This document shows positions 30,997 to 35,551 of a stretch of 35,551 nucleotides of DNA, piece after piece (within the stretch, counting starts at the first letter, position 1; every line of letters starts with the position of its first letter). The notes under the pieces were generated by a model. The model was not told where the DNA came from. It ran no database searches and saw only the letters and a list, made by a program, of their open reading frames with translations. This stretch comes from RGIG8775 sp045587785 (GTDB lineage Bacteria > Bacillota > Clostridia > Oscillospirales > CAG-272): contig JAZNDA010000050.1 of the NCBI GenBank assembly GCA_045587785.1, positions 1-35,551 on the forward strand, given 5' to 3'. Both the position numbers and the translations under genes were made by a program.

Positions 30997-31487
30997 ACTT
31001 TTTTACGGGGGAACTTATGATACGTCTTATTACCTCGGCTCTTGGCTCGTGCGCCTTCGCATTGATCTTTAAAACCGACAAAAGGCACTTGCCCACGATA
31101 AGTGTTTCGGGACTTATCACCTATTTTGTTTATCACACCGTAAGTTACTTTGGCGGCGGATTTTTTGTGGCATCGTTTGCATCGACACTGTTCGCGGCTG
31201 TCTACGGAGAGGTGTCCGCAAGGATTTTCCGCGCACCAACCGTTTTGTATTTGGTGACAGGTCTTATCCCCATCGTGCCGGGTGGTGAGGCGTATTACGC
31301 CATGCGGTATCTTTTGGAGAAAAAGATGGATATGGCAAGTGCCAAGCTGCTGTCTACGGGCAGTGTGGCACTTGGCATCGCAAGCGGCATTGTCTTGGTC
31401 TCCATCATGGTTGCCGTTTGGACAGACCGAAAAAAGCCGATACACGTAATGGAAGATAAGTATGGCAAATATAAAAAAGATATATGA
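30993..31487 (+). CDS. ThrE-family exporter, C-terminal component (DUF3815)
   Basis: The 164-residue partner of the preceding protein has about four membrane helices and the conserved GLIPIVPGGEAYYAMRYLL, the counterpart of the PG motif in the other half. The ATG at 30993 overlaps the stop of the first gene (ATGA), with GGGAGG about 10 nt upstream; an upstream in-frame start inside the first gene is unlikely. Its last 26 nt overlap the methyltransferase gene. Confidence 0.87.
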   Translation: MNFFTGELMIRLITSALGSCAFALIFKTDKRHLPTISVSGLITYFVYHTVSYFGGGFFVASFASTLFAAVYGEVSARIFRAPTVLYLVTGLIPIVPGGEAYYAMRYLLEKKMDMASAKLLSTGSVALGIASGIVLVSIMVAVWTDRKKPIHVMEDKYGKYKKDI

Positions 31488-32298
31488 TTTTTCCGCCCCT
31501 GAACTGGATGTATTTGTCAGACTGACGGGTGCTCAGCTTCGTTCCCGTCTTGAACCCGAGAAGGGGATATTCATTGCCGAGAGCCAGACTGTGATCGACG
31601 TGGCGCTGGCATCAGGCTGTGAGCCTGTGGCTTTTCTGACCGACGAGCGGTTGCTGGGCGACAAACTGGCAAGCACCATACAGGCATGCGGCGATATTCC
31701 CATCTATTGCGCCGAGCGTAAGGTGCTGGAAGGACTGACGGGCTTCGCGCTGACCAGAGGCGCGCTTTGCGCCATGAAGCGTCCGCCAAAAAGAGACGTG
31801 GGAGAGCTGATAAAGGACGCACACCGAATCGCGGTTTTGGAGGCGGTGACTGACTCCACAAACATCGGTGCCTTGTTTCGCTCAGCGGCGGCACTTGGTA
31901 TGGATGCGGTGCTGACCACGCCGACCTGCTGTGACGTGCTGTGCAGACGCGCGGTACGGGTGAGTATGGGAACGGTGTTCAGAGTGCCGTTTGCCCAAAT
32001 TGGAGAATCTGCTGCAGATTGGCCCGAGAAGGGAATTGAACTTTTGCACTCATACGGATTTAAAACTGCCGCCATGGCACTGTGCGACGATTCGGTGAGC
32101 ATTGACGATGAGTCGCTGATGGCGGAGGATAAGTTGGCTATTATTCTCGGAACCGAGGGCGACGGACTTGCTCGCAAAACCATTGCGAATTGCGACTATA
32201 CCGTGAAAATTCCCATGTCGTACGGCGTGGATTCACTCAACGTAGCGGCGGCAGGTGCCGTGGCGTTCTGGCAGCTTTCAAAGCGGAGAGGGAAGTGA
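31462..32298 (+). CDS. TrmH/SpoU-family RNA 2'-O-methyltransferase
   Basis: SAM-dependent methylation of a ribose in rRNA or tRNA; the target is not known from sequence. The 278-residue product has an N-terminal substrate-binding region (IAESQTVIDVAL) and a C-terminal knotted SPOUT domain. Motif 1 is DSTNIGALFRSAAAL with Asn and Arg, motif 2 is IILGTEGDGL, and motif 3 is IPMSYGVDSLNVAAAGAV. The ATG at 31462 lies within the end of the exporter gene in another frame, so the three genes are probably co-transcribed. A 127-nt gap with no clear gene follows. Confidence 0.92.
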   Translation: MANIKKIYDFSAPELDVFVRLTGAQLRSRLEPEKGIFIAESQTVIDVALASGCEPVAFLTDERLLGDKLASTIQACGDIPIYCAERKVLEGLTGFALTRGALCAMKRPPKRDVGELIKDAHRIAVLEAVTDSTNIGALFRSAAALGMDAVLTTPTCCDVLCRRAVRVSMGTVFRVPFAQIGESAADWPEKGIELLHSYGFKTAAMALCDDSVSIDDESLMAEDKLAIILGTEGDGLARKTIANCDYTVKIPMSYGVDSLNVAAAGAVAFWQLSKRRGK

Positions 32299-32425
32299 AA
32301 ATGTTGCTGTTTTTCAAACAGCTTGAGAGAAAAGGCTCTCGTCCGCCCGTTTGGTCGCAAACTCAACGGATGGTGTGTTTACTTTTCCCCGATTTTGCGT
32401 AAGATAGATGAGGGAGGGCGATGAT

Positions 32426-33034
32426 ATGGATCAGATCAAGATCGGCGAATTCATTTCGTCAAAGAGAAAACAAAAGAATTTAACACAGGCGGCACTTGCA
32501 GAGAGGCTTGGTATTACCGACAGAGCGGTCTCCAAGTGGGAGCGAGGAAGGGGCTTGCCCGATGCATCTTTGATGCTGGATCTGTGTGAAATTCTGGATA
32601 TTACCGTAAATGAATTACTTTGTGGGGAGAGTGTCAGTATGGGGGACAACAATCAAAAAAACCAACAGCTTTTGCTCGAGCTGGCAAAAGAGATCGAGCA
32701 AAAGAATAAAACGATATGGACGTCTATGTGGGTGCTTATGACGGCTGTGATGATACTGTTTTTGGGCGGCGTTTTCGTGGCGGCATATTTTGTGCCCGAG
32801 GGCGTGTGGCAGCTTGTCATTGTATTGGGACTTCTGGCGATCATGCTTCCCGCGTGCTTTTACGCGCTTAAGCTCGAGGTAAGCGTGGGACATTACAAAT
32901 GCAAAAATTGCGGACACGAGATCGTGCCGACCTATTCCGAAGCACTTTGGGCGATGCACAGAGGCACCACACGGCATCTCAAATGCCCCAAGTGCGGCAA
33001 AAGAACATGGTGCAGAAAAGTGATAAAAAAGTGA
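32426..33034 (+). CDS. Membrane-anchored XRE-family regulator with C-terminal zinc ribbon
   Basis: The 202-residue product has an N-terminal Cro/C1-type helix-turn-helix (about 5-64; LTQAALAERLGITDRAVSKWERGRGLPD). A Gln/Lys/Glu-rich linker is followed by two membrane helices (about 98-121 and 127-148), and a cytosolic zinc-ribbon-like tail with C159-x2-C162 and C187-x2-C190. The start at 32426 is chosen because GGGAGGG stands 8 nt before it. The architecture suggests a DNA-binding protein tethered to the membrane; its targets are unknown. A TTTACT/TAAGAT promoter-like pair lies upstream but is weak. It precedes the sigma-factor cassettes. Confidence 0.88.
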   Translation: MDQIKIGEFISSKRKQKNLTQAALAERLGITDRAVSKWERGRGLPDASLMLDLCEILDITVNELLCGESVSMGDNNQKNQQLLLELAKEIEQKNKTIWTSMWVLMTAVMILFLGGVFVAAYFVPEGVWQLVIVLGLLAIMLPACFYALKLEVSVGHYKCKNCGHEIVPTYSEALWAMHRGTTRHLKCPKCGKRTWCRKVIKK

Positions 33035-33119
33035 AAAATGGTCGTTCTCGGCGATGATTTTTAAGTATCAATTCAAATGATTATACGAGGACTTCAAAAA
33101 TTATTTTTGATTCACGCAC

Positions 33120-33188
33120 GCCGAGAGTAACCGTTTGGTCGCTCTCGGCACTTTCGTTATAGACTAATTCACAAATTTATGATATAAT
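33120..33188 (+). repeat. Hairpin-plus-promoter cassette, copy 1
   Basis: GCCGAGAG (33120-33127) pairs with CTCTCGGC (33142-33149), with ACC/GGT pairing inside the loop, then CTTTCGTTA as a weak T-tract. The promoter TAGACT (33160-33165), 17 nt, TATAAT (33183-33188) follows. About 60 of 69 positions match copy 2 at 34993-35060. It could terminate the XRE transcript and start the sigma-factor gene. GGTCGTTCTCGGC at 33040-33052 resembles the right arm only and may be a remnant of another copy. Confidence 0.8.
33160..33188 (+). promoter_or_regulatory. Promoter of the 574-residue sigma-factor gene
   Basis: TAGACT (33160-33165), 17-nt spacer and TATAAT (33183-33188): perfect -10, -35 matching 4 of 6. 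A 12-nt perfect palindrome, TGAAAGCTTTCA (33233-33244), follows in the leader just before the GAGG ribosome-binding site. Confidence 0.7.
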
Positions 33189-33259
33189 TATAAAAAAGAT
33201 CCAACCTTTTTCAAAATCCGTGTCTATATGGGTGAAAGCTTTCAACGAGGTACAAACAA

Positions 33260-34984
33260 GTGAACAGACAAGATGCCGAAAAAATCATAACTGAATATCT
33301 CAAGCCCATATTTGGCTTTGCACTGAAGCGGTGCAAAAACGCACACGACGCGGAGGATCTTTCGCAGGATATAGTATTAAAGGCTTTCCGCGCGCTTTTG
33401 ATCAAAGATGATATAGGAGACGTCAGTAAATTTATTTGGACGATTGCGCATAACGCGCTCAGCAATTACTATAGAGATGCCGCAAAAAGCGTGATAGGCG
33501 TATCCATTGATGAGGTAGCAGAGGTCATTGCAGACCCTGACTCTATTTTTGATGACAACGACAACGCCGATACCGTCCGCAGATTGCAGAGCGAAATAGC
33601 GTATCTTTCCAAGCTCCAACGCAAAATCGTAATTGCATACTATTTTGAAAATCGCAAGCAATCCGATATTGCTAAAGATTTGAATATTCCTCTCGGCACG
33701 GTCAAGTGGCACTTGTTTGAAGCCAAAAAAGAATTAAAACGAGGTATGGATACTATGAGAAAAACAAGTGAACTGAAATTTAATCCGATAAAATTTGACT
33801 TGTGCGGTTTCAGCGGTTCTGTCGGTACGAAAGGCTCTCCCGCAAAATTTTTCGATTCCCTTATTGCGCAGAATATTGAATATGCAGTTTTGAAAGAAGC
33901 CAAAACAGTCAATGAAATTGCAGAAGAACTGGGGGTTTCTCCCGTATATGTGGAAAATGAAGTAGAACGCCTTGAAGAATATGGACTATTAACTAAAATC
34001 GGTGACAAATATCTTTGCAACATACTGCTTGAGGAAAGCACAACCGAACTTAATCATTTACACGATCAGATGTATTTGAAGGTAGCAGACATATTTGCGA
34101 ATGAATTGTTTGATGAACTGATAAATTCGGGAATATTGGATGATGGCAGAATATGGGGAGGTACGACGGAACCATTTAGCTTTACTTATGATCCGCCTAA
34201 GGACAAAAACTTTATGTTGTGGGCACTCATCCCGTACATTGCAGCTATGAGCGGCAGTGAATTGATGGATGAGAGCACAACATTTGAGGAGGCAGCTACC
34301 ACACGACCGGATGGTGGGGAGAATATTTGTTATGCTTCGATTATTCCGCACGATGTTGCATCTCCGCTGTACTTTGATAGTATGAAACGTTTTTGCGGCC
34401 CTTGTTGGAATGGTTTTGGTGAAAAATTCAAGGTATGGACGATTGATTCCGAATGGTCGAAAAAACGTGTCGATGAGGATTATCAGAGAACCATCCATCA
34501 TGATTTGTCGTTGTTAAATATTTATTTGAATGGTGATACTTTATCCCCTGAAGGCTATGCGTATCTTTGTGAAAGAGGATATATTTCAGTGCTGACACGG
34601 GAACGTGGATTGCTGAGTGATGTCAGCGCAGGATTTGGCGACAGTTTTATTTCCAGTGAAGATTTGGGAGACTATAAAATTAAATTCCGCTGCCTCTGTC
34701 TTTCTGATGCAGAAATAAACAGACAGCTTATAGAGATCGGTGACCATATAAAAGAAAAGCATCGAACCGAGTTTGACAATTTGAAAAAAGAGTATGTCGA
34801 TGCAGTTCTTAAAGAAACCCCGAAACAGTTGCAAACCATGAAAAAATACGGTCTCCAATATACTTTTTATAGTGATGGGTGGTTTATACTGCACTGTATT
34901 AAAACCTTGATTGCCAACGGTAAATTAAAAGAACCCACGGAAGATCAGAAGAAGTCGCTAACAACGATTATTATTCAAAAGTAA
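33260..34984 (+). CDS. ECF-type sigma factor fused to winged-helix and large unknown C-terminal domain (GTG start)
   Basis: The first 165 of 574 residues are an ECF sigma factor: region 2 at about 10-75 (AEDLSQDIVLKAFRALL, FIWTIAHNALSNYYRD) and region 4 at about 112-160 (LQRKIVIAYYFENRKQSDIA, IPLGTVKWHLFEAKKEL). Typical ECF proteins end there. Here a winged-helix domain follows (about 200-256; KTVNEIAEELGVSPVYVENEVERLEEYGLL), then about 315 residues I do not recognise, with no membrane helix, that may sense a ligand. GTG at 33260 has GAGG 9 nt before it. An internal ATG at 33755 (residue 166) also has GAGG 10 nt upstream, so a shorter second product is possible. Base composition is AT-richer than the upstream genes. 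Confidence 0.85.
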   Translation: MNRQDAEKIITEYLKPIFGFALKRCKNAHDAEDLSQDIVLKAFRALLIKDDIGDVSKFIWTIAHNALSNYYRDAAKSVIGVSIDEVAEVIADPDSIFDDNDNADTVRRLQSEIAYLSKLQRKIVIAYYFENRKQSDIAKDLNIPLGTVKWHLFEAKKELKRGMDTMRKTSELKFNPIKFDLCGFSGSVGTKGSPAKFFDSLIAQNIEYAVLKEAKTVNEIAEELGVSPVYVENEVERLEEYGLLTKIGDKYLCNILLEESTTELNHLHDQMYLKVADIFANELFDELINSGILDDGRIWGGTTEPFSFTYDPPKDKNFMLWALIPYIAAMSGSELMDESTTFEEAATTRPDGGENICYASIIPHDVASPLYFDSMKRFCGPCWNGFGEKFKVWTIDSEWSKKRVDEDYQRTIHHDLSLLNIYLNGDTLSPEGYAYLCERGYISVLTRERGLLSDVSAGFGDSFISSEDLGDYKIKFRCLCLSDAEINRQLIEIGDHIKEKHRTEFDNLKKEYVDAVLKETPKQLQTMKKYGLQYTFYSDGWFILHCIKTLIANGKLKEPTEDQKKSLTTIIIQK

Positions 34985-34992
34985 TAAAATAT

Positions 34993-35060
34993 GCCGAGAG
35001 CATCGTTTGGTCGCTCTCGGCGCTTTTGTTATAGACTAATTCATAATTTTATGGTATAAT
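34993..35060 (+). repeat. Hairpin-plus-promoter cassette, copy 2
   Basis: GCCGAGAG (34993-35000) pairs with CTCTCGGC (35014-35021), followed by GCTTTTGTT, which is a better T-tract than in copy 1. The promoter TAGACT (35032-35037), 17 nt, TATAAT (35055-35060) follows. It begins 8 nt after the stop of the first sigma gene and so can serve as its terminator and as the promoter of the next paralogue. Confidence 0.82.
35032..35060 (+). promoter_or_regulatory. Promoter of the second sigma-factor gene
   Basis: TAGACT (35032-35037), 17-nt spacer, TATAAT (35055-35060). The leader that follows contains a hairpin, GTACC-C-AATGA (35081-35091) with TCATT-C-GGTAC (35097-35107), a 10-bp stem with one C-C mismatch and a 5-nt loop. 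No similar sequence is in the first leader, which has a different palindrome. Confidence 0.7.
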
Positions 35061-35136
35061 ATTTCAAACAATTTTGAAAAGTACCCAATGAAACGCTCAT
35101 TCGGTACACTTTATAGATGAAAGGCAGGTGAGAACG

Positions 35137-35551
35137 ATGGATGCGAATATTATAGAAAGCTACGTGGAAAAAGTATATGGATATGCGGTAAATCATACCT
35201 ATTCTCGCGAGGAGGCTGATGATTTGTCGCAGGAAATACTTTTTACGGTAGTACGAGAATTGCCGAAACTCAAAGACGAGAATAAATTTGAACCGTGGCT
35301 TTGGGGGATTGCAAGTAACGTAACAAATAGTTTTCGGCGTCATATGGGAAAACAGCGCGCGATGTATTCCTATGACATTCCGGAAGATATAGCGTATGAA
35401 GAAGATTTTAATAACGAGCAAGAAGTTATCTATGATTTATTGCGTACAAAAATTGCAATGCTTTCTTCTATATACCGTGATATTATCGTTCTTTATTACT
35501 ATGACAGCCTTTCAACGAAACGTATAGCCGAGCAATTAAACATTCCCGAAG
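35137..35551 (+). CDS. Second ECF-type sigma factor paralogue, cut by window edge
   Basis: 138 codons are visible. Region 2 reads YVEKVYGYAVNHTYSREEAD, DLSQEILFTVVRELPKLKD and FEPWLWGIASNVTNSFRRH. Region 4 begins with MLSSIYRDIIVLYYYDSLST and KRIAEQLNIPE at the edge. It aligns along its length with the start of the 574-residue protein upstream (DLSQ, W-I-A-x-N, I-V-x-YY, IA-LNIP), so the two are paralogues. ATG at 35137 follows an AGGTGAG ribosome-binding site. Whether it carries the same C-terminal extension cannot be seen. Confidence 0.85.
   Translation, partial: MDANIIESYVEKVYGYAVNHTYSREEADDLSQEILFTVVRELPKLKDENKFEPWLWGIASNVTNSFRRHMGKQRAMYSYDIPEDIAYEEDFNNEQEVIYDLLRTKIAMLSSIYRDIIVLYYYDSLSTKRIAEQLNIPE

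Noticed and set aside
32301..32402. 33-codon frame (MLLFFKQLERKG...) between the methyltransferase and the XRE gene
   Set aside because: A GAGAGGGA sequence precedes it, but it is short, unrecognised, and most of it may be spacer; evidence is too thin to call a gene.
33120..35060. CRISPR or insertion-sequence interpretation of the two similar units near 33120 and 34993
   Set aside because: Only two copies about 1.9 kb apart, each a terminator plus promoter; no transposase, terminal repeats or target duplication.

Overview
The window reads as chromosomal DNA of an anaerobic Firmicute of the class Clostridia, most likely an uncultured gut lineage. The evidence is the pyruvate:ferredoxin oxidoreductase, the ylxM-ffh-rpsP-khpA cluster, the zinc-ribbon forms of S14, L36 and S4, GGAGG ribosome-binding sites throughout and sigma-A promoters of the TTGACA-N17-TATAAT type. 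No tRNA, rRNA, CRISPR array, insertion sequence or phage gene is visible. The genus cannot be told from the sequence alone.

Left block, minus strand (1-6754). A membrane protein of unknown function is followed by ylxM-ffh-rpsP-khpA (SRP GTPase, its accessory protein, ribosomal protein S16 and a KH RNA-binding protein). Next come an unrecognised 260-residue protein and L-lactate dehydrogenase, closed by a strong terminator. A separate promoter then drives the first 551 codons of pyruvate:ferredoxin oxidoreductase, which runs off the left edge. Ldh and the oxidoreductase both act at the pyruvate node. The ylxM promoter is a near-perfect sigma-A site with a perfect 8-bp dyad just downstream of its -10.

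Central block, plus strand (6964-22947). This is the fused S10-spc-alpha ribosomal superoperon: rpsJ, rplCDWB, rpsS, rplV, rpsC, rplP, rpmC, rpsQ, rplNXE, rpsZ, rpsH, rplFR, rpsE, rpmD, rplO, secY, adk, map, infA, rpmJ, rpsMKD, rpoA, rplQ. It has a consensus promoter, a roughly 290-nt leader with an attenuator-like hairpin, and a strong terminator after rplQ. Several wider gaps hold well-paired RNA structures (rpsJ/rplC, rpsZ/rpsH, rplR/rpsE, rpsD/rpoA). infA appears to start with CTG.

Aromatic block, plus strand (22993-30147). A consensus promoter with a dyad over its -10 leads into a structured leader that ends in a strong intrinsic terminator. The leader also holds a 58-codon open frame with a good ribosome-binding site whose second half is rich in Phe and Tyr codons. 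A second terminator-like hairpin precedes pheA. The genes pheA-aroB-aroC-aroQ-aroA-tyrA-aroF mostly overlap or nearly touch, and cover DAHP synthase, most of the shikimate pathway and the Phe and Tyr branches; aroE and aroK are absent here. The leader is one of the two most interesting regions.

Right block, plus strand (30156-35551). A two-gene ThrE-type amino-acid exporter overlaps a SpoU-family RNA methyltransferase, followed by a membrane-bound XRE regulator with a zinc ribbon. Then come two paralogous ECF-type sigma factor genes, each preceded by a nearly identical hairpin-plus-promoter cassette. The complete one is 574 residues long, carrying a winged-helix domain and a large unrecognised C-terminal domain; the second is cut by the window edge. 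This AT-richer stretch looks accessory and is the other candidate for an undescribed system.
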